A stretch of DNA of 64,000 bases, taken from NCBI RefSeq assembly GCF_000813745.1, contig NZ_JWLC01000007.1, positions 62,001 through 126,000 of the forward strand, given 5' to 3'. Numbering within the stretch: position 1 is the first letter of the stretch; each line of letters starts with the position of its first letter. Of the stretch, positions 17,704 through 27,957 are shown in pieces. The notes under the pieces are model-generated. The model was not told where the DNA came from. It ran no database searches and saw only the letters and a list, made by a program, of their open reading frames with translations. The translations under genes and the position numbers were made by a program. The DNA comes from Leisingera sp. ANG-M1 (lineage in GTDB: Bacteria; Pseudomonadota; Alphaproteobacteria; Rhodobacterales; Rhodobacteraceae).

Positions 17704-19107
17704 ATGGCAGATCAGCCCGAGAAAAAAGCGGTCTTTCTGAGCGGCAGCCTGATGGGGCATGTCACCCGCATGTCGCTGACCGCCAGCATCGGGCTTATGG
17801 CGATGTTTGCGGTGGATTTTGTCGACATGGCCTTCATAGCCATGCTGGGCAATGACGCGCTTGCCGCGGCTGTGGGCTATGCCGGCACGCTGCTGTTCTT
17901 CACCAATTCCATCAATATCGGGCTGTCGATTGCCGCAGGCTCGCTGGTGGCGCGCGCGCTTGGCGCCGGGCAGCCGGACAGTGCCCGGCGCAACGCCTCC
18001 AGCGTGGCCGTGATCGGAGCGCTGACCGGGCTGCTGGTGCCAATTCTGGTTCTGTCCTACCTCAATCCGGTTCTGGCGCTGCTGGGAGCCGAAGGCGAGG
18101 TGCTGCGGCTGGCCGCACGCTATGTCACCATCATTCTGCCAACGATGTGGGTGATGGCGCTGGGGATGAGCGCTATGGCAGTGCTGCGCGCCCACGGCGA
18201 TGCCCGCCGGGCGATGCTGTCCACGCTCTATGGCGGTGGCTTGAATGCGGTGCTGGACCCGATCCTGATCTTTGGGGTCGGGCTGGGGCTGGATGGCGCC
18301 GCCATTGCCTCGGTGCTGGCCCGGATCTGCATGCTGATTGCCGCGCTATGGCCTGCAATCCGTGTGCACCAGGGGTTCATGCGGCCGTCGCTGCGGCAGA
18401 TTGCCGGTGACATCCGCGCCATCCGGGCCATTGCCGTTCCTGCAGTGCTGACCAATGTGGCCACGCCTGTTGGCAGCGCCATCGTGATCCGAGAAATCGC
18501 CCAGTTCGGCACCGATGCGGTTGCGGGCATGGCAGTGATCGGACGCCTGATGCCGGTAGCGTTTTCGGTGATCTTTGCCCTCTCCGGCGCCATCGGCCCC
18601 ATCGTCGGCCAGAACTTCGGCGCCCGGCTGTTCCCGCGTGTGCGCCAAGCTTTTCTGGCCGGCATCGCCTTCACCGCAATCTACACCCTGCTGGCAGCCG
18701 CGGTGCTGTTCGCTCTGCGCGCGCCCATTGCTGATCTGTTCGCCGCCACCGGGGAGACCCGCAGCCTGATCTATCTGTTTTGCGGGCCGCTGGCACTGAT
18801 GCTCTTCTTCAACGGGGTGATCTTTGTCGAGAACGCCAGTTTCAACAACCTCGGCCACCCGGTCTATTCCACCTGGATCAACTGGGGCCGCCACACGCTT
18901 GGCACCTGGCCGCTGGCCGTTCTGGGCGGCTATCTGGCAGGCGCACCGGGGGTGCTGCTGGGACAGGCTTTTGGCGGCATGATCTTTGCAGGCCTGGGAT
19001 TTCTGCTGGTGAGCCGCGTGCTGTCGCATCTCGAACAGCCAGCAGATGTCGATGCCTTTGCGCCGCAAAACCGGCTGCACGCACTGCTGGGCCGGCGCAG
19101 CTGGTAA
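17704..19107 (+). CDS. MATE-family multidrug/metabolite exporter
   Basis: A 467-residue inner-membrane protein with twelve helices in two MatE halves (about 15-225 and 245-440). It exports cationic drugs or metabolites in exchange for Na+ or H+. A strong GGAAGGAAG site precedes the ATG. It is convergent with the ArsR-family gene, with three bases between the stop codons. The substrate cannot be inferred. Confidence 0.9.
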   Translation: MADQPEKKAVFLSGSLMGHVTRMSLTASIGLMAMFAVDFVDMAFIAMLGNDALAAAVGYAGTLLFFTNSINIGLSIAAGSLVARALGAGQPDSARRNASSVAVIGALTGLLVPILVLSYLNPVLALLGAEGEVLRLAARYVTIILPTMWVMALGMSAMAVLRAHGDARRAMLSTLYGGGLNAVLDPILIFGVGLGLDGAAIASVLARICMLIAALWPAIRVHQGFMRPSLRQIAGDIRAIRAIAVPAVLTNVATPVGSAIVIREIAQFGTDAVAGMAVIGRLMPVAFSVIFALSGAIGPIVGQNFGARLFPRVRQAFLAGIAFTAIYTLLAAAVLFALRAPIADLFAATGETRSLIYLFCGPLALMLFFNGVIFVENASFNNLGHPVYSTWINWGRHTLGTWPLAVLGGYLAGAPGVLLGQAFGGMIFAGLGFLLVSRVLSHLEQPADVDAFAPQNRLHALLGRRSW

Positions 19108-19110
19108 CCC

Positions 19111-19428
19111 TCAGGCTGCGTCTTCGCTGCCTTTGAGGCTGACACCTTCGCAGCATTCCGAAGTCAGGAAATCAATCACCTTCTGCATTTGGGGATAGTC
19201 AGCGCGGTTGAACACCTCGCGCCCCTGCCGCTCCTGCAGCACCAGGCCGGCATCCACCAGCGCCGACAGATGATGCGCCAGTGTCGAGGGCGCAATACCT
19301 AGATGCGCGCCAATATCGCTGACCCGCAAGCCCTCTTCTCCGGCCTTCACCAGCAGGCGGAAGATCGCCAGACGGGCATCATGGCCAAGAGCGGCAAGGG
19401 CGCGGGCATGGGAGCTGGTAGCGGTCAT
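19111..19428 (-). CDS. ArsR-family transcriptional regulator
   Basis: A 105-residue winged-helix regulator. The DNA-recognition helix region reads RVSDIGAHLGIAPSTLAHHLSALVDAGLVLQERQGREVFNRADY. A Cys-Cys pair (SECCEG) close to the C-terminus could bind a metal or metalloid, although the classical ELCVCDL box is absent. It is not divergent from an obvious target; its partner may be elsewhere. Confidence 0.85.
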   Translation of the reverse strand: MTATSSHARALAALGHDARLAIFRLLVKAGEEGLRVSDIGAHLGIAPSTLAHHLSALVDAGLVLQERQGREVFNRADYPQMQKVIDFLTSECCEGVSLKGSEDAA

Positions 19429-19490
19429 GCCGGCAAGATACTGCGGCCACCGGCTGCGTCAACAGGCCCCCGCACCAGCAGCCCTTTCTG

Positions 19491-20423
19491 CTACTGCAGC
19501 ACAGGCACCGGTGAATGCGCAGCAATCCAATCAAACACCAGGCTGGGTCCGCGCAACTGGCTGGAATAATCACGTGACATGACGTAGCCCGCGTCACTTT
19601 CGACCACATCGCCGGTGACCTGCACCAGAGAGCCGTTCTGCAGCACCCGGTCGATCAGCCCCAGCCAGCCCAGGGCAATCCCGTCTCCCGAGACCGCCGA
19701 CTGCACCACCATGTCGTAATTATTGAAACTGATGTAGTTCCGCGACCGTTCGCCGGAAATGCCAAGCGCATCAAACCATCCCTGCCAGGTCTGCCATTCC
19801 GCCGAGGCCGGCTTCGACAGGCTGAGAAGCTGCACATCCAGCAGCTCTGCCGAGCTGGAGATCCCCCCATGCGCCGCCAGATACGACGGACTGGAGACCG
19901 CCGCCACCCGCTCCTGCAGAAGCATGACATCTCCTTTCACCATGCTGTTGCGCGGCGCCACATGGATCTTGATATCGCAATCCTCGCCGTAATCCTCCGG
20001 CGGCACCTGCGCCGCCAGGATCTGGATCTCGATCTCATCCCCCAATTCGGCCCGCAAATGCGACAGCTGCGGCAGCAGCCAGAAGCTGCAAAAGGCAAAA
20101 TCCGCGGAAATTCGCACCCTTGGCCGCGACTTGCGCTCCATCAGAGAGGATACCGAGTTGCCCATTTGCGTCATAGCCGGGCGCACCACGTTCAAAAGCC
20201 GCACCCCTTCATTGGTCAGCGACACGCCGCGGTGCTCGCGCCGGAACAAGGCAATGCCCAATTCCGTCTCCAACCCTTTGATTTTCTGGGAAACCGCCGA
20301 TTGCGTCAGCCCCAGCGCCTCTGCTGCACCGGTAAAGTTGCCATGGCGCGCCACCAGGTCGAACGCATGCAGCGCAACCAGGTTGTAGCTCAGCTTCCTA
20401 TTAAGACTGCTAATGTCACTCAT
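19491..20423 (-). CDS. LysR-family transcriptional regulator
   Basis: A 310-residue LTTR: N-terminal winged helix (about 14-73, LVALHAFDLVARHGNFTGAAEALGLTQSAVSQKIKGLE) and a C-terminal type-2 periplasmic-binding-like effector domain. It has GcvA-like features. It is divergent from the BCCT transporter gene, with 118 bp between the start codons, which is the classic LysR arrangement. It probably controls betaine or another quaternary amine uptake. The effector is unknown. Confidence 0.9.
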   Translation of the reverse strand: MSDISSLNRKLSYNLVALHAFDLVARHGNFTGAAEALGLTQSAVSQKIKGLETELGIALFRREHRGVSLTNEGVRLLNVVRPAMTQMGNSVSSLMERKSRPRVRISADFAFCSFWLLPQLSHLRAELGDEIEIQILAAQVPPEDYGEDCDIKIHVAPRNSMVKGDVMLLQERVAAVSSPSYLAAHGGISSSAELLDVQLLSLSKPASAEWQTWQGWFDALGISGERSRNYISFNNYDMVVQSAVSGDGIALGWLGLIDRVLQNGSLVQVTGDVVESDAGYVMSRDYSSQLRGPSLVFDWIAAHSPVPVLQ

Positions 20424-20430
20424 AAATTAT

Positions 20431-20456
20431 TGCCTACTGCAAAAGGCAGTTTTTTT
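20431..20456. promoter_or_regulatory. Overlapping inverted repeats between the LysR gene and the BCCT gene
   Basis: TGCCT/AGGCA with an 8-bp spacer overlaps ACTGC/GCAGT with a 5-bp spacer, followed by a T-run. Located 8 bp before the LysR start, it may be the LysR binding site; the T-run also permits a weak terminator reading. Confidence 0.35.
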
Positions 20457-20541
20457 ATAACAAAAAATGCCCTGCGTAAGTTCTGCTAAGACCGCAGCCC
20501 CGGCGGCTTCCCCGGCAGAGCAGGGAAAACAGGGATACTAC

Positions 20542-22200
20542 ATGTCAATCAAACCACCTTTAACGGATTTGCCGATCGGCACATCCGACAGCGGATTTTA
20601 CCGGGGCTTCAGCCAGATCGTCACCGTTTCCTCCAAACTGCTGATCGGCGGGCTGGTGATCTGGGCCATTGCCTTCCCCGAACAGTCCGGCGCCATCCTG
20701 AATTCGATCAACGGCTTCATCCTCGCCTCCTTCGGCGCCTGGTACATCTGGACCGTGGCGCTGTTTGTGCTGTGCTGCGTCGCGCTGGCGATGTGGCCCA
20801 CTGCGGGCCGGCTGAAGCTGGGCCAGGACGGCGACAAGCCGGAGTTCTCCAACTTTTCCTGGTTCTCGATGATGTTCGGGGCCGGTATCGGGGTCGGCAT
20901 GCTGACTTGGGCTGTGGCCGAGCCGATCTATCACTGGAACAACAATCCGGAAGTCATCCAGGGCCTGACCAACGGCGGCACTGCCGACAATATCCGCATG
21001 GCCTACAAATGGTCCTTCCTGCACTGGGGCCTGGGCGCCTGGGCCTGCTATGCGATTGCCGGGCTGGCGCTGGGGTTCTTCAGCTACCGCCGCGGGCTGC
21101 CGCTGACCATGCGCTCCTCGCTGACGCCGCTGTTCGGCGCCCGCCTGTCAGGCTCCATCGGCCATGTGGTGGATATCGTTGCCGTGGTTGCCACCATCCT
21201 GGGCGTGGCCCAAACCCTGGGTTTCGGGGTTGAGCAGTTTGTCTCCGGCCTCACCCGGATCGGCATCACCGGCCTGACCAACGAGGCAGGCACCGCCAAC
21301 ACCTCCGGTGTCATCGTCGCCATTCTGGTGATCATGCTGGCCTCCACCGCTTCGGCGCTTTCGGGTGTCGGCAAGGGCATCAAGTGGCTCTCCAACATCA
21401 ACATGGTGCTCAGCATCGCGCTGCTAGGCTTCTTCCTGCTGTTCGGCTCCACCTTCTTTGGCATGCAGGCGCTGTTCGTCGGCCTGTGGGACTACCTGAT
21501 CGCCATGCCCGACATGATGTTCCGCGTCTGGACCGATGACGGCAACCCCGACAGCGTCGCCTCCAAGCTGGAAGGCTGGCAGGGCGGCTGGTCGGTGTTC
21601 TACTGGGCCTGGTGGATTGCGTTCGCGCCTTTCGTCGGCCTGTTCCTGGCCCGCATCTCCAAGGGCCGCACCATCCGCGAGTTTGTGCTGGGGGCGATGA
21701 TCGTGCCGTCTTTGATGTGCTTTGTCTGGTTCACCTGGGCCGGCGGCACCGCCATCGACCTTGAGCTGAACGGCAATGCCGGCGGCCAGATCGCCACCGC
21801 GCCAGATGGCGACAAGATCTTTGCCATGGTGCAGTACATGCTGTCGCCCTGGCTGGGCTGGGCGATGTCGGTGATGATCGTGGTCCTGTTGATGACCTAT
21901 CTGGTGACCACCGCGGATAGCGCCGTGCTGATCGTCAACACCATCAACGCCGCCGGTGACGAAGGCCCCAAGGCCCGCCCGCATATCATCTTCTGGGGCG
22001 TCGCCCTGGGTTCGGTGGTGACGGCACTCTTGCTGGTCGGCGGCCTCAAGGCGATCCAGACCGCGATGGTGATCGGCGCCCTGCCCTTCTCGCTGGTGAT
22101 GGTGCTGCAATGCGCTGCCCTGGTGAAAGCGATCTACAACGACGGCCGCCGCGAACAAGCAGGCGTCGCCACCACGGTCACGCAGGAGCCTGCTGAATAA
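20542..22200 (+). CDS. BCCT-family betaine/carnitine/choline transporter
   Basis: A 552-residue transporter with twelve membrane helices for quaternary ammonium compounds. Signature segments are FGAGIGVGMLTWAVAEPIYHW (about 110-130) and the tryptophan-rich FYWAWWIAFAPFVGLFLARISKGRTIREFVLG. I chose the ATG at 20542; the frame extends upstream but only with leader-like sequence. The next genes are an extracellular binding protein and, on the other strand, gbcB/gbcA, so glycine betaine or a related betaine is the likely cargo. It is probably controlled by the divergent LysR regulator. Confidence 0.9.
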   Translation: MSIKPPLTDLPIGTSDSGFYRGFSQIVTVSSKLLIGGLVIWAIAFPEQSGAILNSINGFILASFGAWYIWTVALFVLCCVALAMWPTAGRLKLGQDGDKPEFSNFSWFSMMFGAGIGVGMLTWAVAEPIYHWNNNPEVIQGLTNGGTADNIRMAYKWSFLHWGLGAWACYAIAGLALGFFSYRRGLPLTMRSSLTPLFGARLSGSIGHVVDIVAVVATILGVAQTLGFGVEQFVSGLTRIGITGLTNEAGTANTSGVIVAILVIMLASTASALSGVGKGIKWLSNINMVLSIALLGFFLLFGSTFFGMQALFVGLWDYLIAMPDMMFRVWTDDGNPDSVASKLEGWQGGWSVFYWAWWIAFAPFVGLFLARISKGRTIREFVLGAMIVPSLMCFVWFTWAGGTAIDLELNGNAGGQIATAPDGDKIFAMVQYMLSPWLGWAMSVMIVVLLMTYLVTTADSAVLIVNTINAAGDEGPKARPHIIFWGVALGSVVTALLLVGGLKAIQTAMVIGALPFSLVMVLQCAALVKAIYNDGRREQAGVATTVTQEPAE

Positions 22201-22305
22201 GGCATCTCCCCGGGAACGGCGGCCAGCGGGCAGGGCTGCCGTTCCATCCTCCATACTGCTGCCCGCACCCTTTCCGGCGCTGACAACAGCAACAAAGGAA
22301 GCAAA

Positions 22306-23958
22306 ATGACCCAATACTATAACAGGGAAACCCTCCACCCCGCGGTCCGCATGCATGCGAAGGAAGCCGCCCAAGGCAAACTGGACCGCCGCGAGTTCCT
22401 GTCGCGCGCAACCGCGCTTGGCGTGACTGCCTCTGCCGCCTACGGCATGATCGGCCTCAGCCAGCCGGTGCAGGCCGCCGCCAACCCGCAAGCGGGCGGC
22501 ACCATCCGCATTCAGCAGGTCGTGCGTGCCCTGCTCGACCCGCCGCTGTTCAACTGGCCGCAGCTCGGCAACCTTGTGCGCGGCTACCTGGAGTACCTGG
22601 TGCAGTACAACGCCGACGGCACTTTTGAGCCGCGCCTGCTGGAAAGCTGGGAGGTCAACGAGGACGCGACCGAATACCTGCTGCACATCCGCCCCGGCGT
22701 GAACTGGAACGACGGCCGCGGCACCCTGACCGCCAAAGACGTCGCCTACAACTTCGCCCGCTGGTGCGACGGCAAATGGGAAGGCAACTCGATGGCGGCC
22801 CGCATGGGCTCGCTGCAGAACGAGGCCGGCGACGGCCCGGCCGAGGGCGCGCTGGAGATCGTCGACGATCTGACGCTCAAGCTGAAGCTCACCCGCCCGG
22901 ACATCACCATCATCCCAGCCGTGACAGAATATCCCGCGGCCATCGTGCCAGACGGCTGGTCCGGCGACCCGGGCGCCGATCCGGTCGGCACCGGCCCTTA
23001 CAAGCTGGTGGAATACGAGGTCGGCGTGAAGGTCGCGCTGGAAAAGAACACCGATCACGAATGGTGGGGCGAAGGCGCCTATCTCGACCGGATCGAGTTC
23101 ATCGACTTCGGCACCGATGCTTCCACCCATCTGTCGGCAGCCGAGGCCGAGGAAATCGACATGACCTACGAAACCGTGGGCGAATATGTCGATATCTTCA
23201 CCTCCATTGGCTGGAACGTCAGCGAGTCGGTCTCCGCCAACACCCTGGTGCTGCGCACCAACCGCGACTCGCTGGTGGATGGCACCGCACCCTATGCCGA
23301 CGCCCGCGTCCGCCGCGCCCTGGCGCTGGCCTGCGACAACTCGGTGCTGCTGGAGCTGGGCTATGACGGCCGCGGCACCCTGGCCGAAAACCACCACGTC
23401 TGCCCGATCCACCCGGAATACGCCGACATCGGCGCCCCAGTGCGCGACGCGGAGGCTGCCCGCCAGCTGATGGAAGAGGCCGGAATGCTCGATTTCGAGC
23501 ATGAGCTGGTCTCGATCGACGACGACTGGCGCCGCAACACAACGGATGCGCTAGCAGCCCAGATGCGCGATGCGGGCCTCAAGGTCAAACGCACCGTGCT
23601 GCCCGGAAACACCTTCTGGAACGACTGGGACAAATACCCGTTCAGCTCCACCGACTGGGGCCACCGCCCGCTGGGGGTGCAAGTGCTGACACTGGCCTAC
23701 AAGACCGGGGTCGCCTGGAACGAAACCGGCCTCGCCAGCGCCGAGTTCGACAGCATGCTCGAGGCTGCATCGGCCATTGCCGACGCCGACACCCGCCGCG
23801 GCCACATGGAGAAGATCGAGCAGTTCATGCGTGACGACGGCACCGTGATCCAGCCCTACTGGCGCTCGCTCTACCGCCACGCCCGCCCCGGCATCATCGG
23901 CGCCGAGAGCCACCCGATCAACGAAATCCACGTGCACAAGCTGGCACTGGAAGCCTGA
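22306..23958 (+). CDS. Family 5 extracellular solute-binding protein, Tat-exported, orphan
   Basis: A 550-residue DppA/OppA-type binding protein. The N-terminus has a twin-arginine signal: DRREFLSRATALGVTASAAY at about residues 26-45, with a preceding charged stretch. The SBP_bac_5 core follows (LLHIRPGVNWNDGRGTLTAKDVAYNFARW, DPVGTGPYKLVEYE). No ABC permease or ATPase gene is next to it; the nearest partner is the BCCT transporter 105 bp upstream. Its permease may be elsewhere, or it may be used in an unusual way. A clear AAAGGAAG site precedes the ATG. Confidence 0.88.
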   Translation: MTQYYNRETLHPAVRMHAKEAAQGKLDRREFLSRATALGVTASAAYGMIGLSQPVQAAANPQAGGTIRIQQVVRALLDPPLFNWPQLGNLVRGYLEYLVQYNADGTFEPRLLESWEVNEDATEYLLHIRPGVNWNDGRGTLTAKDVAYNFARWCDGKWEGNSMAARMGSLQNEAGDGPAEGALEIVDDLTLKLKLTRPDITIIPAVTEYPAAIVPDGWSGDPGADPVGTGPYKLVEYEVGVKVALEKNTDHEWWGEGAYLDRIEFIDFGTDASTHLSAAEAEEIDMTYETVGEYVDIFTSIGWNVSESVSANTLVLRTNRDSLVDGTAPYADARVRRALALACDNSVLLELGYDGRGTLAENHHVCPIHPEYADIGAPVRDAEAARQLMEEAGMLDFEHELVSIDDDWRRNTTDALAAQMRDAGLKVKRTVLPGNTFWNDWDKYPFSSTDWGHRPLGVQVLTLAYKTGVAWNETGLASAEFDSMLEAASAIADADTRRGHMEKIEQFMRDDGTVIQPYWRSLYRHARPGIIGAESHPINEIHVHKLALEA

Positions 23959-24012
23959 TCAGGCACTGCAACAGAAAGGGTGCGCGCCGGATCCGGCGCG
24001 CGCCCTGTGTCT

Positions 24013-25098
24013 TTAGATATCGACCACAACCCGGCCGATCGGGTTGGAGCAGCAGGCCAGGATGTACCCTGCCTCCACATCCTCCTCCGAGATGCCGCCG
24101 TTGTGGACCATATGCACCTCGCCCGCGGTTTTCTTGACCTTGCAGGTGCCGCAGATGCCGAATGTACAGCCCGACGGGATGTTGAGGCCCGAGGCCTTGG
24201 CAACCGCCAGCACCGTATCGGTCTCGGTGCAGGTCGCCATGACGCCCGATGCCGCAAAGCTGATCTCGGCGGTGGCGCTTTCCTCTGGAACCACATCGTC
24301 CAGCTCCGGCGCGTCTGCCTCAGTCTCAACCGGCGCGCCAAAGCTCTCCTGGTTGTAGTTTTCCATGTCAAAGCCGAGGCCGATCAGCATGTCGCGCACC
24401 GCCTGCATGAACGGCTCAGGCCCGCAGCAGTAGACTTCGCGCTCCAGATAGTCCTGGGCGATGATCCCCAGCATGATCTGGCTCAGCTGCCCGCGGTAGC
24501 CGGTCCAGACCTGATAAGGGTCGTCCTCTTCGACCACAAAGTTCAGCTTCAGCCCCGGCACCCGCGACGCCATGCTTTCCAGCTGCTGGCGCGCGATGAT
24601 CTCGCTCGGCCGCTTGGCGCAGTTGATGAAGCAGATGTCCGGCGACTGGCCGCGGTCGAACAGATACTGGGTCATCGACAGGCTGGGCGTGATACCGGAA
24701 CCCGCCGAGATGAACAGGAACTTGCCGTTCGGCCGCTTGGGCAGGGTGAACACGCCCGCCGGGCCGGAGGCCTTGAGGAACATCCCCGGCTTCAGGTGGT
24801 CCAGCATCCAGCGGGTGCCGATGCTGTCCGCCTGCGCCTTCACCGTCACCGAAATCGACAGCGGCCGCGACGGCGAGGAGCTGATGGTGTAGGTGCGCCA
24901 GACAGTCTCCCCCGGCACCGGCAGCTCCAGCGTCAGGAACTGGCCCGGCTGGTACTTGAACCACGCGCCGGACGGCGCGCGGAAGCTGAAGGTGGCTGTG
25001 TTCGGCGCTTCCGGCACAACCGAAACGCATTCCAGCATCTCGTCGTCCTTCCACGCCAGGGTTTCGTCCAGCGTCTCGAAATTGGCCTGCAGTCCCAT
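24013..25098 (-). CDS. gbcB: Glycine betaine monooxygenase reductase component
   Basis: A 361-residue flavin/iron-sulfur reductase. Residues 20-125 form the FAD domain with RTYTISS at 68-74; residues 126-255 the NAD domain (SAGSGITPSLSM, then CCGPEPFM); residues 278-361 a plant-type [2Fe-2S] ferredoxin with Cys311, Cys316, Cys319 and Cys349/350. It would pass electrons from NAD(P)H to the Rieske oxygenase. It lies 4 bp downstream of gbcA, so the two are co-expressed. By family, carnitine or stachydrine monooxygenase reductases are close alternatives. Confidence 0.85.
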   Translation of the reverse strand: MGLQANFETLDETLAWKDDEMLECVSVVPEAPNTATFSFRAPSGAWFKYQPGQFLTLELPVPGETVWRTYTISSSPSRPLSISVTVKAQADSIGTRWMLDHLKPGMFLKASGPAGVFTLPKRPNGKFLFISAGSGITPSLSMTQYLFDRGQSPDICFINCAKRPSEIIARQQLESMASRVPGLKLNFVVEEDDPYQVWTGYRGQLSQIMLGIIAQDYLEREVYCCGPEPFMQAVRDMLIGLGFDMENYNQESFGAPVETEADAPELDDVVPEESATAEISFAASGVMATCTETDTVLAVAKASGLNIPSGCTFGICGTCKVKKTAGEVHMVHNGGISEEDVEAGYILACCSNPIGRVVVDI

Positions 25099-25102
25099 AT
25101 GC

Positions 25103-26455
<1,353 letters not shown>

Positions 26456-26459
26456 TCAT

Positions 26460-26629
26460 GGCAAGGCTGGTTTCCGGACTGTCCCGGGGCCGCTTGGCGG
26501 CGGAGCCTGGCACCTTCCCGAAACCATCGGCTTCAGTGGTCTTTGCCAGGCCTGACCCGGGGTCACCGTTGCGGGGGCAGTGCCGGACTTTCACCAGCTT
26601 CCCAATTCTCCGCCCCGAAGGACGGCACC
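26460..26629 (-). ncRNA. Cobalamin (B12) riboswitch
   Basis: On the minus strand the region opens with GGTGCC, then GGGAAGCTGGTGAAAGTCC, then CACTGCCCCCGCAACGGTGA, then CCACTGAAGC, GGGAAGGTGCC and the B12-box-like CAGTCCGGAAACCAGCC. The order and spacing match the conserved core of adenosylcobalamin riboswitches as I know them. It is followed at about 120 nt by the gbcA start codon on the same strand, with no other credible gene in between. High cobalamin would be expected to lower expression of the downstream gene. Confidence 0.88.
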
Positions 26630-26844
26630 TTGCTGAGGGGAAATTGCCCGATCACGGGCCGTTCGGCGAAAACAAATCCGACCCGCCGAAACCGGAAAAA
26701 GACATGCATGTGTGCCGCGCCAAGGTGCACAGAGATGTCCAGAATCCCAAACCGGCACTCGCCCGCCTTTTTGCGGCAAGGTGCTGATCTTCCACACAGT
26801 TACCAGCCGCCCGGCCTGGCGAATCGATTCACACCCCGCGATGC

Positions 26845-26876
26845 CAAAGAAAAAGGCCGCCCAACCGGCGGCCTTT
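26845..26876 (-). terminator. Terminator of the eight-gene cluster
   Basis: A perfect 10-bp stem AAAGGCCGCC / GGCGGCCTTT with a 5-nt loop and a T-rich tail lies immediately after the last gene on the minus strand. Confidence 0.9.
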
Positions 26877-26878
26877 GC

Positions 26879-27523
26879 TCACTTCGATTTCCAGCTGTCC
26901 AGCCAGCGGCGGAACCGCCCCTTGCGCTCGGCCAGCGCATCGCCCGCTGCATAAAGGCTGTCCTCGGCGCTTTCGATCATCGGGTCGATCCTGGCCTGCC
27001 GGAACCGGCGCCAGCGCACATAGATGGCCCACATCACCGCCGCCAGCAGCACCAGGAAGATGATCGCAAACCAGTTGGTGGGCTTGTCGTCCGGCCCCGC
27101 CACCGGCTTGATCGTCACCGCATTGGGGAAGATCGACAGAAACTGGTTGCGCCAGCCGTAATGCATCACCGAGACCCACTCCGGCGCGTCCTTGGTCGAA
27201 ACCGCGTCATTGGCATCTGTATAAAGGTTGGCAGTGTCGAACTTGAAATAAGGCGGCCAGTTCCAGCCGGTGTCCTCGTTGCGGTAAACAATGGGATCGC
27301 CGCCCGGCCGCACGCCCTGGATGAACTGCACATCGCGGTTCAACAGCTCGGCCGACTGGTCATCCGGCTTGGACCAGAAAATCCGGGTCCAATCGTTCAG
27401 CTCCTGCCGCTCCTCATAGGTGTTGACGATGCGCACCACGTCGTATTGCGGCAGCGTGTAATGCAGGAAGGCGGCGAACAGCCCCCAGAAGGTGATCAGG
27501 AAGGCCCATTTGATGAAACGCAT
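26879..27523 (-). CDS. DUF1523-like membrane protein
   Basis: A 214-residue protein with an N-terminal helix (about 4-24) and a second helix (about 148-169), and a periplasmic domain of about 120 residues between them (NTYEERQELNDWTRIFWSKPDD ... YRNEDTGWNWPPYFKFD). The C-terminus is charged and cytoplasmic. I recognise it as similar to DUF1523 proteins; no biochemical role is known to me. It is the last gene of a same-strand cluster of eight, 10 bp after a small membrane protein gene, and is followed by a strong terminator. Confidence 0.75.
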   Translation of the reverse strand: MRFIKWAFLITFWGLFAAFLHYTLPQYDVVRIVNTYEERQELNDWTRIFWSKPDDQSAELLNRDVQFIQGVRPGGDPIVYRNEDTGWNWPPYFKFDTANLYTDANDAVSTKDAPEWVSVMHYGWRNQFLSIFPNAVTIKPVAGPDDKPTNWFAIIFLVLLAAVMWAIYVRWRRFRQARIDPMIESAEDSLYAAGDALAERKGRFRRWLDSWKSK

Positions 27524-27533
27524 GGGAGTGACC

Positions 27534-27800
27534 TCACATGAAGTTAATGACGTAGACCAGAAGCGCCAGCGCTCCCAGCGGAATGATGTAGATCAGCAGC
27601 AAGAGCTTGCGCCGGGGCGAGCGGTCGTATTGCTTCAGCCCCCGCTGGATGAAGGCCGCGCGGTCGCCGGTCAACCCCTTCTGTTTCCAGCGCCGCTTCA
27701 GCTGCGCCCGCCGCATCTCGCGCGAGTAGAGCCGGGCAACTCCGTAGATCACGGTCAGCCCGACCAAAAGGATCAGCACAAGGCGGAAGAAGCCGAACAT
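27534..27800 (-). CDS. Small membrane protein
   Basis: An 88-residue protein with two membrane helices (about 4-21 and 66-86) and a basic cytoplasmic loop between them (REMRRAQLKRRWKQKGLTGDRAAFIQRGLKQYDRSPRRK). No family is recognised. It is 10 bp upstream of the DUF1523-like gene and likely forms a pair with it. Confidence 0.7.
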   Translation of the reverse strand: MFGFFRLVLILLVGLTVIYGVARLYSREMRRAQLKRRWKQKGLTGDRAAFIQRGLKQYDRSPRRKLLLLIYIIPLGALALLVYVINFM

Positions 27801-27819
27801 TCAGCACTCTCCCCCACCT

Positions 27820-27928
27820 AAACCGCAGGTTTGCATCCAACAGAGGTTCGCGCCCGTCCCGTGGGGGGGCGTTTCACGCCCGCCCTGGGGGGCGGGTCGG
27901 GCGTGAACCGGGCCGCAAGCGGCCCGGG
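27820..27928. repeat. GC-rich inverted repeats in the gap between two cluster genes
   Basis: TTCACGCCCG/CGGGCGTGAA encloses CCCGCC/GGCGGG, and CCGGGCCGC/GCGGCCCGG follows next to it. At the far edge, AAACCGCAGGTTTGCATCC resembles the core of the repeat at 30257-30313. No gene is seen in this 157-bp gap. Confidence 0.5.
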
Positions 27929-27957
27929 AAAAGCATTCACGATCCAAAATCCTCATA

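Noticed and set aside
21424-23502. A 692-codon open frame opposite the BCCT and binding-protein genes
   Set aside because: It spans two real genes and their gap on the other strand; composition is typical of a shadow frame.
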